From: Negativicutes bacterium UBA1444
GTDB lineage: Bacteria > Bacillota > Negativicutes > UBA1444
Direction: 5' to 3'
Assembly (NCBI GenBank): GCA_002329525.1
Contig: DCTI01000044.1
Location: 22,855-34,571, forward strand
DNA length: 11,717 bases
Under the pieces are notes generated by a model. It made no database searches. It was not told the origin of the DNA and worked only from the letters and a program-made list of their open reading frames with translations. Position numbers and translations under genes: made by a program. Positions 1-6,426 of the stretch are shown here, in pieces; within the stretch, counting starts at the first letter, position 1; the number at the start of each line of letters is the position of its first letter.

Positions 1-226
1 GACACATCACCAGATTGCCGATCCGAATCGGCTGCAGGAACTCCAGTTCGTCCACCCGCAGCGTGACCACCTGCATCCGGGCATGGCGATGCGCCACCAC
101 GCCGGCGGTATTGTCCATCAGTTTCATGATTTCGCCGCCATGGACATTTCCCACCGGGTTGGCATGTTCCGGCAGCATCAGAAGGGCCATCGTCAACTGC
201 GAATACTCGACCGATTTTAAATTCAT
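1..226 (-). CDS. Acyl-CoA thioesterase, hotdog fold (5' part only)
   Basis: Partial gene read on the minus strand; the first 75 codons are inside and the C-terminus lies beyond base 1. The translation begins MNLKSVEYSQLTMALLM and contains HGGEIMKLMDNTAG at about residues 30-43, the helix motif of BACH/YciA/YkhA-type acyl-CoA hydrolases. It is followed by VTLRVDELEFLQPIRIGN, the typical central strand of that family. These cytoplasmic enzymes hydrolyse acyl-CoA thioesters to free acid and CoA; the substrate cannot be told. The start at 226 is chosen because GGAG lies 8 bases before it. An in-frame ATG nine codons upstream (253) has no good ribosome binding site. The gene is 59 bases downstream of ade on the same strand with no terminator seen between, so they may be co-transcribed. 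Confidence 0.85.
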   Translation of the reverse strand, partial: MNLKSVEYSQLTMALLMLPEHANPVGNVHGGEIMKLMDNTAGVVAHRHARMQVVTLRVDELEFLQPIRIGNLVMC

Positions 227-285
227 CCAATCTTCTCCATTCGTAAAATTCATCAGAGTGATCCGTCAAACACGCGCCTCACCGG

Positions 286-2022
286 TCAGTTCCGAAACCG
301 TTCCTGGATTCCGCCCCGGCCCAGGTCCACATACCCCCAATCCGTCAGCTTCAGCGACGGAATCACGGACAAAGACAGGAACGACAAGGCCATGCAGGGA
401 TGGGCGCCGGTAATCCCCAGCGTCAGGGCTGCCGTATCGACTTCGCGCAAGGCGGCGGCGACTTCCGGCAGAGGCTTGTCGGTCATCAGGCCGGCAATCG
501 GCAATGGCAACGCCGCCAAAATCCGATCCTGCCGGCAGGCCACAAATCCTCCTCCATTCTCCCGCAGCCAGGTCAGCGCCCGCAGAATGGACTCATCTTC
601 TGCGCCGGCCACTATGAACGGATGCGCATCGTGCGCCACGGAAGCTCCCAATGCGCCGCATTTCAGGCCCAGTCCCTGGACAAGGCCCACCGCCACGCGC
701 CCCGTGTTCCGGTTGCGCTCCTGGACCACCAGTTTGGCAATATCCTGTCCAGGATCCGCCACCACTAGGTTGTTCTCGACTTTGGGCGCTACGGTCAACG
801 ACTCCGTCAGCAATGAACCGCTTCGCCAGCCAATCGCCCTTATTTTTTGTTTATCCGGCGGCATTTCAATCCGAATCGCCGCCGGGACAGGTGCCGGGGG
901 AGAGATTTCGCCAACCGGGAAATCCGTTCTGATGGTCGTGCACAGCTGACCGTTTTGCGCCACCAAACGGCCATTCTTCCAAACTTTTTCAACTTGGCAC
1001 GATTCCAGCGAATCGACCAGGGCCATGTCCGCCTGCCATCCCGGCGCAATTCCGCCGCGCCGCGGCAACTTGAAATACTCCGCCGGACTGAGGGTTATCA
1101 TTCGCAAGGCAGTCAACGGTTCGATCCCCAGCCGGATCATAGCTCGCAGCTTTGCATCCATATGGCCTTCTGCCGCCAAGGCGGTCGGGGTCAAATCATC
1201 GCTGACCACTAGGCAGCGCGACGATCGGGCCGGATTTTCCACCACCAATGGCGCCAGTGCCGGCAAATCATTGGCCGCCGCGCCGGCCCGCAGCATGATC
1301 CAGCCGCCTCGGCGCAGTTTCTCCAGGCTTTCTTCATAACGGGTCGTTTCATGGTCGGCCAGACAGCCGCTCAGCAGGTAGGCGCATAGATCCTTGCCGC
1401 CTAAACCGGGAGAATGAGCTGTCAGAGGCCGTTCTCCCGCTGCGGCGAGTTTGGCCCAGACCGCCGCGTCACCGTCGATGACCGCCGGAAAATTCATCAT
1501 CTCGCCCAAATGCTGACAAACTCCATCGGTGAACAAGCGAGCCAACTCTTCGTGCGACAATGGCGTCCGGCAGGTTTCAAAGTCGGAGGCAGGCACGCAG
1601 GACGGCGCGCCCCAGAAAAAATCCAGCGGCGCTTCCTGCGTATTGCGCCACATGGCGATAACCCCGGCGGTTCCCCAAACATTCGCGATTTCATGCGGAT
1701 CGGCCATCACGGCCGCGGTTCCGCGCGGAACGACCGCTTCCGCAAATCGCGCGGGCGTTAACATGGCGCTTTCAATGTGGACATGCCCGTCGATCATTCC
1801 CGGAATCAATACCTTTCCAGTCGCGTCAACCGTTTCCAGGCCTTCATAGCCGCTGCCGACGCCCACGACAATTCCCTGGGCCACCGCCACATCCGCCAGT
1901 TCATATTCCAGGGAAAAAACGTTGGCGATCCGGGCGTTGCGGATCAACAGTTCCGCCGGGCGGTCCCCCCGCGCGAACGGCAGGCAGGAACGATAAAAGC
2001 CGCTGTCATAACTCTTAATCAT
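286..2022 (-). CDS. ade: Adenine deaminase
   Basis: Encodes 578 residues, the usual full length of Ade/AdeC, which converts adenine to hypoxanthine and ammonia in cytoplasmic purine salvage. It has the amidohydrolase metal motif HVHIES (His80, His82, Glu84), then MADPHEIANVWG (about 107-117), LGEMMNFPAVI (172-182), AHSPGLGG (202-209), ADHE (222-225) and VVSDD (272-276, the catalytic aspartate region). The C-terminal family signature ITGAHPCMALSFLSL is followed by LKLTDWGYVD. All expected metal and catalytic motifs appear intact. A GAGGTG ribosome binding site sits just before the ATG. The 158-base gap upstream is shared with the divergent metallophosphoesterase gene. I saw no purine riboswitch in it and no convincing minus-strand promoter. 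Confidence 0.96.
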   Translation of the reverse strand: MIKSYDSGFYRSCLPFARGDRPAELLIRNARIANVFSLEYELADVAVAQGIVVGVGSGYEGLETVDATGKVLIPGMIDGHVHIESAMLTPARFAEAVVPRGTAAVMADPHEIANVWGTAGVIAMWRNTQEAPLDFFWGAPSCVPASDFETCRTPLSHEELARLFTDGVCQHLGEMMNFPAVIDGDAAVWAKLAAAGERPLTAHSPGLGGKDLCAYLLSGCLADHETTRYEESLEKLRRGGWIMLRAGAAANDLPALAPLVVENPARSSRCLVVSDDLTPTALAAEGHMDAKLRAMIRLGIEPLTALRMITLSPAEYFKLPRRGGIAPGWQADMALVDSLESCQVEKVWKNGRLVAQNGQLCTTIRTDFPVGEISPPAPVPAAIRIEMPPDKQKIRAIGWRSGSLLTESLTVAPKVENNLVVADPGQDIAKLVVQERNRNTGRVAVGLVQGLGLKCGALGASVAHDAHPFIVAGAEDESILRALTWLRENGGGFVACRQDRILAALPLPIAGLMTDKPLPEVAAALREVDTAALTLGITGAHPCMALSFLSLSVIPSLKLTDWGYVDLGRGGIQERFRN

Positions 2023-2096
2023 GAATCACCTCAAAAAACTTCGCGTCAAGTTGGCGTCACGAAAGCTGAACCGTCGGCGCCATTTCCGTCAACTTC

Positions 2097-2125
2097 TGGA
2101 CAAAGCCGGCGCTCTCCGCTACAAT
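2097..2125 (+). promoter_or_regulatory. Sigma-A-type promoter of the metallophosphoesterase gene
   Basis: TGGACA (2097-2102, five of six to consensus), a 17-base spacer, then TACAAT (2120-2125, five of six). This predicts transcription from about 2132, some 50 bases before the ATG at 2181. Confidence 0.7.
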
Positions 2126-2180
2126 AAGCCTGTATTGCGAAGTCGCCATATTTTCCCAAGCAGGAGGTAGCGCCAAAATC

Positions 2181-3131
2181 ATGTTGAAACAAAAGATTCT
2201 CTTTCTTTTCCTGTTAGTCCTTCTTGTCTGCCTGCCAACCGTCCACGCCCAAAGCGACTATCAACGGATCGTCGTCCTCGGTGATCCGCATCTGCCGTTC
2301 AGCACGGAACGCCACCTCGATCCCGACCGGCAAAACCGGGTTGTTGCCGCCAAAATCAAAGTCCGGGACGATATCAACGCCTGGAATGATGTCGCTTTGG
2401 TCGCCGTCGTCGGCGATCTCGTTGCCGAAACCGGGATTGAGCCGGAGTACGAAACCGCCAGGCTCTATTTCGCGCATCTGAATAAACCCATCGCCTTGGT
2501 GGATGGCAACCATGATTTCGCCTATACGGACAACCGGGGACCAACCGGGAATTTCCCGCGCGGCGACGCCGCATCCCGACGCCTGAAACTGCAACGGTTC
2601 CGCGATACCTTCCGGATGCCGTCCCTAAGCTATGTAAAAACGTTGGGGAATTATCTGCTGATCTTTATCTCGGCGGAAATGGAATCATCCCGCTATCTTC
2701 TGCAATATTCGCCCGAACAGTTGCATTGGCTCCGTACCCAGCTGGAGCGGCACCCGGGGCAACCCACGCTGATCTTTACCCATCCGCCGCTGAAGGATAC
2801 CTTGTCCCGCTACAACAAATATGCGAATACCCCGGGTTTTTATGCCCAGCCCCACGAAGAGATCGATCAACTGCTCGCGGACTATCCCCAAATCCGGCTC
2901 TGGGTCTCGGGCCACACCCATACTCCGGCCACCAATCCTGATTTCGCAGCCCCCATCAACTGGTACAATAAACGGATTCTTAACCTGCACAATGCAGACA
3001 TGGACCGGGAAACCATCTGGACCAACTCTATTTTCCTGTATGACGATCAGATTGTGATCAAAACCTTCAATCACAAGACCGGGGAGTGGCTGGCGGACCT
3101 GGAGCGGGCGGTGCCAGCTCTCCCGGAATGA
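2181..3131 (+). CDS. Secreted calcineurin-like metallophosphoesterase
   Basis: Encodes 316 residues. The N-terminus is a Sec signal peptide: two lysines, a long leucine-rich core, and likely cleavage after VHA at residue 23. The mature part carries the full set of dimetal phosphoesterase motifs in order: GDPH (Asp35, His37), VVGDL (Asp79), GNHD (Asn110, His111, Asp112), FTHPP (His201) and GHTH (His245, His247). It should hydrolyse a phosphoester outside the membrane; the substrate cannot be inferred. AGGAGGT at 2162-2168 lies 12 bases before the ATG, slightly far, but no closer start exists. The gene has its own promoter and ends 7 bases from the end of the convergent macro-domain gene. Confidence 0.88.
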   Translation: MLKQKILFLFLLVLLVCLPTVHAQSDYQRIVVLGDPHLPFSTERHLDPDRQNRVVAAKIKVRDDINAWNDVALVAVVGDLVAETGIEPEYETARLYFAHLNKPIALVDGNHDFAYTDNRGPTGNFPRGDAASRRLKLQRFRDTFRMPSLSYVKTLGNYLLIFISAEMESSRYLLQYSPEQLHWLRTQLERHPGQPTLIFTHPPLKDTLSRYNKYANTPGFYAQPHEEIDQLLADYPQIRLWVSGHTHTPATNPDFAAPINWYNKRILNLHNADMDRETIWTNSIFLYDDQIVIKTFNHKTGEWLADLERAVPALPE

Positions 3132-3153
3132 GCGGTTGTTATCCGGGTTGGCA
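3112..3153. terminator. Possible hairpin shared by two convergent gene ends
   Basis: CCCGGA (3122-3127) pairs with TCCGGG (3142-3147). An outer TGCCA (3112-3116) can pair with TGGCA (3149-3153) across an asymmetric internal loop. The hairpin spans both stop codons of the convergent genes. There is no T-run on either side, so it is at best a weak bidirectional terminator or mRNA-end stabiliser. Confidence 0.3.
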
Positions 3154-3681
3154 GGATTGTGCCGCCGCCTGGAAAATATCCGTCGTCATCTGGTCGTGAT
3201 TGCACATCACGACCTCGTCAAGCATGATCGCGGGCTGTTTCAGAAACTCGGCGGTTGTCGCCAGTAAAATTTCCGCGCACAACGATTTGGGAAACCCGAA
3301 TACACCGGAGCTGATCGCCGGCATCGACACCGATCGCAAGTTGTACAACTCCGCCAAGGTCAGGACGTTCCACACGGCGCGGCGTAGTTTCTCGGGCTCG
3401 TCGCCTTCACCCCAAACCGGGCCGACCGTATGGATGACAAATTTGCAGGGCAGCCGGCCGGCATCCGTCATCACCGCTTTGCCCGTCGGCACTTCGCCGA
3501 TCCGCTCAATCAGGCGGCGGCTTTGTTCTTCGATGACCGGTCCTCCTTTCGCGGCGATCGCCCGGGCGGCGCCGCCGCCGTGCAACAATTGCGAATTGGC
3601 CGGATTGACGATGGCATCCGTCGTTTCCGCCGTGATATCCCCTTGTTTGACAAGAATGACTTTGCCGCCAATGCGGATCAT
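3139..3681 (-). CDS. Macro-domain protein (ADP-ribose binding or hydrolysis)
   Basis: Encodes 180 residues, essentially a single macro domain. Visible hallmarks are QGDIT (13-17), AIVNPANS (23-30, with Asn26 and Asn29), the phosphate loop HGGGAARAI (34-42), IHTVGPVW (83-90) and PAISSGVFGFP (121-131, the second diphosphate-binding loop). The HGGGAARAI form looks closer to Af1521-type macro domains than to the GGGGVDGAI form of YmdB/MacroD proteins. Family members bind ADP-ribose, and many hydrolyse O-acetyl-ADP-ribose or ADP-ribosyl adducts. There is no signal peptide, so it is cytoplasmic. Its ATG overlaps the stop of the upstream 87-residue gene (ATGA), indicating translational coupling in the 4446-3139 operon. 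Whether it is catalytic cannot be settled from sequence alone. Confidence 0.92.
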   Translation of the reverse strand: MIRIGGKVILVKQGDITAETTDAIVNPANSQLLHGGGAARAIAAKGGPVIEEQSRRLIERIGEVPTGKAVMTDAGRLPCKFVIHTVGPVWGEGDEPEKLRRAVWNVLTLAELYNLRSVSMPAISSGVFGFPKSLCAEILLATTAEFLKQPAIMLDEVVMCNHDQMTTDIFQAAAQSCQPG

Positions 3682-3941
3682 CGCCCCTCTCCCTCCTCAT
3701 ACTCGACATTCTTGAAGCCCCGTTGCCGGACCAGGTAATCATACACGCGATCCAGAATCCGCCGTTTCACGGCGGATTCGATTTTCTCCTGTGTGAATGG
3801 CTCTTCCCAGACCATGGTCAGGCTATCATCCAAATAAATCACGGAGTCGCGAAAATCAATGTCCAACAGCATGGTGTGGTCTTGTTCCCGATATTCCAGA
3901 CAATAAAAATGTGGAATTCGAATCTCATAGTCGGGACACAT
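3678..3941 (-). CDS. Small acidic protein of unknown function; candidate immunity protein
   Basis: Encodes 87 residues beginning MCPDYEIRIPHFYCLEY. The start at 3941 is chosen because GGGGA lies about 8 bases before it; the longer open frame (to 4061) runs through the upstream gene in another frame. I do not recognise the family. The protein is rich in Asp and Glu, has no signal peptide or membrane segment, and shows a strand-like N-terminal half (LLDIDFRDSVIYLDD), WEEP, then a helix (QEKIESAVKRRILDRVYDYL) and an acidic tail. Its first 17 bases overlap the 3' end of the exported CD38-like gene, and its stop overlaps the macro-domain start. Small, acidic and coupled directly behind an exported NADase-like protein is the usual setting of an immunity protein. 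That role is inference. Confidence 0.75.
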   Translation of the reverse strand: MCPDYEIRIPHFYCLEYREQDHTMLLDIDFRDSVIYLDDSLTMVWEEPFTQEKIESAVKRRILDRVYDYLVRQRGFKNVEYEEGEGR

Positions 3942-4446
3942 GGTAGATATTCCCCACTTTGTGATTTTTCCGCAGTTCCGGCAATTCGACCGTTGTAAAC
4001 ACTCCCGTCGGCCGAGCACCGGCAACGAAGCAGAAAACATCTCCCGCCGCCTGTTCCGCATAGCGTCGGGACAGACGCGCCCACACCTTCGTCGCTTGTT
4101 CCGGTTTCAGCGGGCTCCCCTGCTCGAACAGTTTCAGGTCATCCAAAAACTTGCCGCCCGGTGTCATCTCCAACGTCATTTTATCCTCGGCGATGGCGAA
4201 TTGTTCCGCCAGTTTTCGGTTTCCCGCCCCCGAATAAAAGACCGATTTGCTGATGCCGGTGGTGACATCCAGTTGCTCCGCCAGCACCATGTAGTAATTC
4301 ATTGCCGCCTGCTCGTTCGCAAAAACAGGCGGCTTGTCCGGCAGATCCGCCGCAGCCGAAACGGAAAACGGCGCCATCGCCAGGCAGAGCAAGATCCCGA
4401 TCAGGGCTAAAAGTTTATGGGATTTTGAAGCCGTTGGCCCGCACAT
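3925..4446 (-). CDS. Secreted CD38/ADP-ribosyl cyclase-like NAD-cleaving protein
   Basis: Encodes 173 residues. Residues 1-33 form a Sec signal peptide (hydrophobic core 11-28, SAAA cleavage region). The mature part aligns by eye with human CD38: KMTLEMTPGGKFLDDL (89-104) matches the CD38 TLEDT...LADDL segment, VWARLSRRYAEQAAGDV (121-137) matches VFWKTVSRRFAEAACDVV, and TTVELPEL (151-158) matches GSVEVHNL. On this reading the CD38 active-site residues Glu146, Asp155, Trp189 and Glu226 correspond to Glu93, the 102-103 aspartates, Trp122 and Glu154. CD38 Trp125 is replaced by an aromatic/serine cluster (Phe70-Tyr71-Ser72). The eukaryotic disulfides are absent. CD38-family enzymes turn NAD into ADP-ribose, cyclic ADP-ribose and nicotinamide. 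The alignment is from memory and needs a profile search. AAGGAG lies 11 bases before the ATG. First gene of a three-gene operon. Confidence 0.72.
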   Translation of the reverse strand: MCGPTASKSHKLLALIGILLCLAMAPFSVSAAADLPDKPPVFANEQAAMNYYMVLAEQLDVTTGISKSVFYSGAGNRKLAEQFAIAEDKMTLEMTPGGKFLDDLKLFEQGSPLKPEQATKVWARLSRRYAEQAAGDVFCFVAGARPTGVFTTVELPELRKNHKVGNIYHVSRL

Positions 4447-4546
4447 CTACTCATCTTCTCCTTTGCCATAAGTTTTTTCGGAAACCATCCGTTGTTGCCT
4501 CTCTGTTGGTAGTATTTCGCAATGGTTCACCCAGTTCCTCCCGAAG

Positions 4547-4575
4547 TTGTCATTTTCGGCGGATTCTTCTACAAT
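4547..4575 (+). promoter_or_regulatory. Sigma-A-type promoter of rarD
   Basis: TTGTCA (4547-4552), a 17-base spacer, then TACAAT (4570-4575); each box matches five of six consensus bases. The predicted transcript start near 4582 is downstream of the ATG at 4522, which rules that codon out as the normal start and supports the ATG at 4603. Confidence 0.75.
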
Positions 4576-4602
4576 GGGAATATCGTTGAGAGAAGGTGCG
4601 CA

Positions 4603-5472
4603 ATGCCAATCACCCAAAACCGGGGAGTCCTCTCCGCCGTCGTCGCCTATCTGCTGTGGGGATTTCTGCCGATTTACTGGAAGCTGCTGCGGCAGGCGGG
4701 AGCTCTGGAAATATTATCGCATCGCATATTCTGGTCGTTGTTCTTCCTCGCCGTTTTTTTGTTGCTGAACGGACACCTGTCATCCTTTCACAGCGAAATC
4801 CGCGCTCTGGTCCGGGACCGCCGGCGCGTCGGCGGCGTCCTCGTTTCGACACTCCTCATCACGCTGAATTGGCTGATTTATATCTGGGCAGTCAATGACA
4901 GCCGCATCGTGGAAACCAGTCTCGGCTATTATATCAATCCTTTGGTGAATGTTCTGCTGGGCGTGGCGTTGCTGAAAGAAAGGCTCTCAACCAAACAATA
5001 TCTGGCTGTTGCGTTGGCGGCAGCCGGGGTATTGAACCTGACCCTGAATTTCGGCGAGTTCCCTTGGGTAGCCTTATTCCTGGCCGTCAGTTTTGGATTA
5101 TATGGTCTATGCAAAAAGCTTCTGGGTCTGTCCCCCATCACCGGCATCACCCTGGAGACCCTGCTGATCTCACCAGTATCGCTGATTTACCTTTTTTCGC
5201 TGGAAGTTCAGAACGCAGGAACTTTCGGCTGGATCAATCCCCTGCCAACCGCCCTGTTTATCGGCGCCGGCATCGTTACCGCCGTGCCGATGGTGTTGTT
5301 CGCCAATGCAGCAAACCAGTTGCCGTTATCTTTGCTGGGATTTATTCAGTATTTATCGCCGACGATCGCCCTGCTCACGGGAGTCTTCCTCTACCATGAA
5401 CCCTTCACCCACATGCATGCCTTGTCATTCGGCCTGATCTGGCTGGCCTTGGCGCTGTTTTCCCGGCGCTGA
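4603..5472 (+). CDS. rarD: RarD-type EamA-family permease
   Basis: Encodes 289 residues with about ten hydrophobic segments and short loops, the size and topology of RarD in the drug/metabolite transporter superfamily. Family markers include the N-terminal GVLSAVVAYLLWGFLPIYWKLL (close to the RarD consensus), LSHRIFWSLF, LITLNWLIYIWAVN, SLGYYINPLVNVLLG, LFANAANQLPLSLLGFIQY and LSPTIALLTGVFLYHEPF near the C-terminus. It sits in the inner membrane; the transported substrate is not established (E. coli RarD was named from chloramphenicol sensitivity). The start at 4603 is supported by AAGGTG just upstream and by the promoter position; a longer reading to 4522 is unlikely. The gene is divergent from the CD38-like operon, sharing a 156-base gap, and stands as a single unit. 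Confidence 0.92.
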   Translation: MPITQNRGVLSAVVAYLLWGFLPIYWKLLRQAGALEILSHRIFWSLFFLAVFLLLNGHLSSFHSEIRALVRDRRRVGGVLVSTLLITLNWLIYIWAVNDSRIVETSLGYYINPLVNVLLGVALLKERLSTKQYLAVALAAAGVLNLTLNFGEFPWVALFLAVSFGLYGLCKKLLGLSPITGITLETLLISPVSLIYLFSLEVQNAGTFGWINPLPTALFIGAGIVTAVPMVLFANAANQLPLSLLGFIQYLSPTIALLTGVFLYHEPFTHMHALSFGLIWLALALFSRR

Positions 5473-5558
5473 CGCAGCGGTGGAGAAGGATCATCCTTTT
5501 CGCGGGATAGCGCCGTTTATATCATCAACGATTCGTTCTTTCCTGTATGGCGGAGTTA

Positions 5559-5620
5559 AAAAATTAATATTTTCAGGCAATTTGTCGGCATTGACAGTGT
5601 ATGGAAATCGGCGGTAAAAT
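5559..5620 (+). promoter_or_regulatory. Strong sigma-A-type promoter with A/T-rich upstream tract
   Basis: TTGACA (5591-5596, perfect), an 18-base spacer, then TAAAAT (5615-5620, five of six). An A/T-only run at about 5559-5576 precedes it and could act as an UP element. Predicted transcript start is near 5627. The rest of the 190-base gap after rarD holds only weak inverted repeats. Confidence 0.8.
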
Positions 5621-5650
5621 TTTCTTGGACAAGTGTTGATAGGAATGAGG

Positions 5651-5665
5651 GGAGGAAGTTCTTTG
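5651..5665 (+). promoter_or_regulatory. Ribosome binding site that decides a TTG start
   Basis: GGAGG at 5651-5655 is 7 bases before TTG at 5663, the ideal spacing. The in-frame GTG at 5633 would lie only about 6 bases from the predicted transcript start, and the in-frame ATG at 5645 has no usable Shine-Dalgarno sequence. Confidence 0.8.
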
Positions 5666-6247
5666 AAATTGACGAAATGCCGTTTCTTCCGTGTATTCGT
5701 TCTCTGCCTGATGCTGCTCTCGCTGGTCTCGGTAGCGGCCGCCGCCGGTTATTCGGCGGATGTCGTGACTACCGACAAAACCGGCTCCACGCACTCCAAG
5801 ATGTGGGTATCCTACTCTCTATGGGCCCAACGGATGGAAATGCCATCGCAGCCCAACATGATTATCATCGTCCGGTTGGATAAAAAACTCGTCTGGAATA
5901 TTGACAAGGAATCTAAAATGTACATGGAAATTCCGATGCGGCCGGGCATGGCCGCCAATACCATCGCCAGCGGCGAGAAATCGCCCACGGAAGTGGAACG
6001 GACGTATCTGCTCACGGAAACCGTGGAAGGACACGTGGCGGATAAATACCAAATTACGCATCAGCTCGGCAATGACCGGAGCACCTTCTTCCTCTGGCTT
6101 CTAAAAGACAACAACATGTTTCCGATCAAAACCCAGCACAAAGATTCCGTTACCGTGTTCAAAAACCTGAATTTCTCGGAACCGCCGGCAAGCATGTTTG
6201 AAGTACCGCTAGGCTACGAAAAGATGGCGATGCCCTTCATGCCATAA
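5663..6247 (+). CDS. Exported LolA-like/DUF4412-like protein, TTG start
   Basis: Encodes 194 residues from TTG 5663 (MKLTKCRFFRVFVLCLMLL). A Sec signal peptide covers about residues 1-28, with VAAAA at the cleavage region. The mature part has repeated strand-like stretches: SKMWVSYSLWAQRMEM, IIIVRLDKKLVWNIDKESKMYMEIPM, the motif TVEGHVADKYQIT, and a C-terminal SMFEVPLGYEKMAMP. This order (short basic strand, 'R-D-K-W' strand, 'YME', 'V-G...DKY', 'FE-P-GY') resembles DUF4412 and related LolA/LppX-like half-barrel proteins outside the membrane, where bound ligand is usually lipid or unknown. The assignment is by pattern, not search. It has its own strong promoter and terminator, so it is a single-gene unit. 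Function unknown. Confidence 0.82.
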   Translation: MKLTKCRFFRVFVLCLMLLSLVSVAAAAGYSADVVTTDKTGSTHSKMWVSYSLWAQRMEMPSQPNMIIIVRLDKKLVWNIDKESKMYMEIPMRPGMAANTIASGEKSPTEVERTYLLTETVEGHVADKYQITHQLGNDRSTFFLWLLKDNNMFPIKTQHKDSVTVFKNLNFSEPPASMFEVPLGYEKMAMPFMP

Positions 6248-6285
6248 TGGCGTAACCGACAACATCCTCACCGTACCGTGAAAGC

Positions 6286-6342
6286 AAATTCCCCGGTGAC
6301 CGCAGGAAAAAAAGGACTTCCTGACGACGCCGGGGAATTTTT
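6286..6342 (+). terminator. Intrinsic terminator after the LolA-like gene
   Basis: AAATTCCCCGG (6286-6296) pairs perfectly with CCGGGGAATTT (6330-6340), followed by a T5 tail (6338-6342). The loop contains a second hairpin, CAGGAA (6303-6308) with TTCCTG (6318-6323). The A-rich left flank could let it act weakly on the other strand as well. Confidence 0.85.
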
Positions 6343-6426
6343 CCGTTAGCAAGTATCCTTCACGTTCCGGGATTCTATTGTTTCATTCGCCACAGTCGAA
6401 TTTTTCAGCAGAAAGAAGGTGTCTGA

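Noticed and set aside
392..949. Long plus-strand open frames inside ade
   Set aside because: They are antisense shadows of a well-conserved gene, with low-complexity Arg/Pro/Ala-rich translations and no ribosome binding site.
2023..2180. Possible purine riboswitch or minus-strand promoter upstream of ade
   Set aside because: No conserved three-way-junction sequence of a purine aptamer is visible on the minus strand, and no pair of -35 and -10 boxes with acceptable spacing was found. TTGACG occurs but lacks a partner.
4544..4552. AAGTTGTCA overlapping the rarD -35 box, similar to the opuC half-site
   Set aside because: No second arm and no match beyond AGTTGT; taken as coincidence.
5464..5520. 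Possible rarD terminator: CGGCGCT (5464-5470) with AGCGCCG (5509-5515)
   Set aside because: The stem is only 7 bp with a 38-base loop and is followed by TTTAT rather than a proper T-run; the inner AAGGATCATCCTT is too tight to form a good hairpin.
6360..6426. Promoter for the 6427 gene
   Set aside because: TTCACG and TATTGT-like boxes occur but not at workable spacing, so no promoter is called; transcription could come from read-through or a non-consensus promoter.
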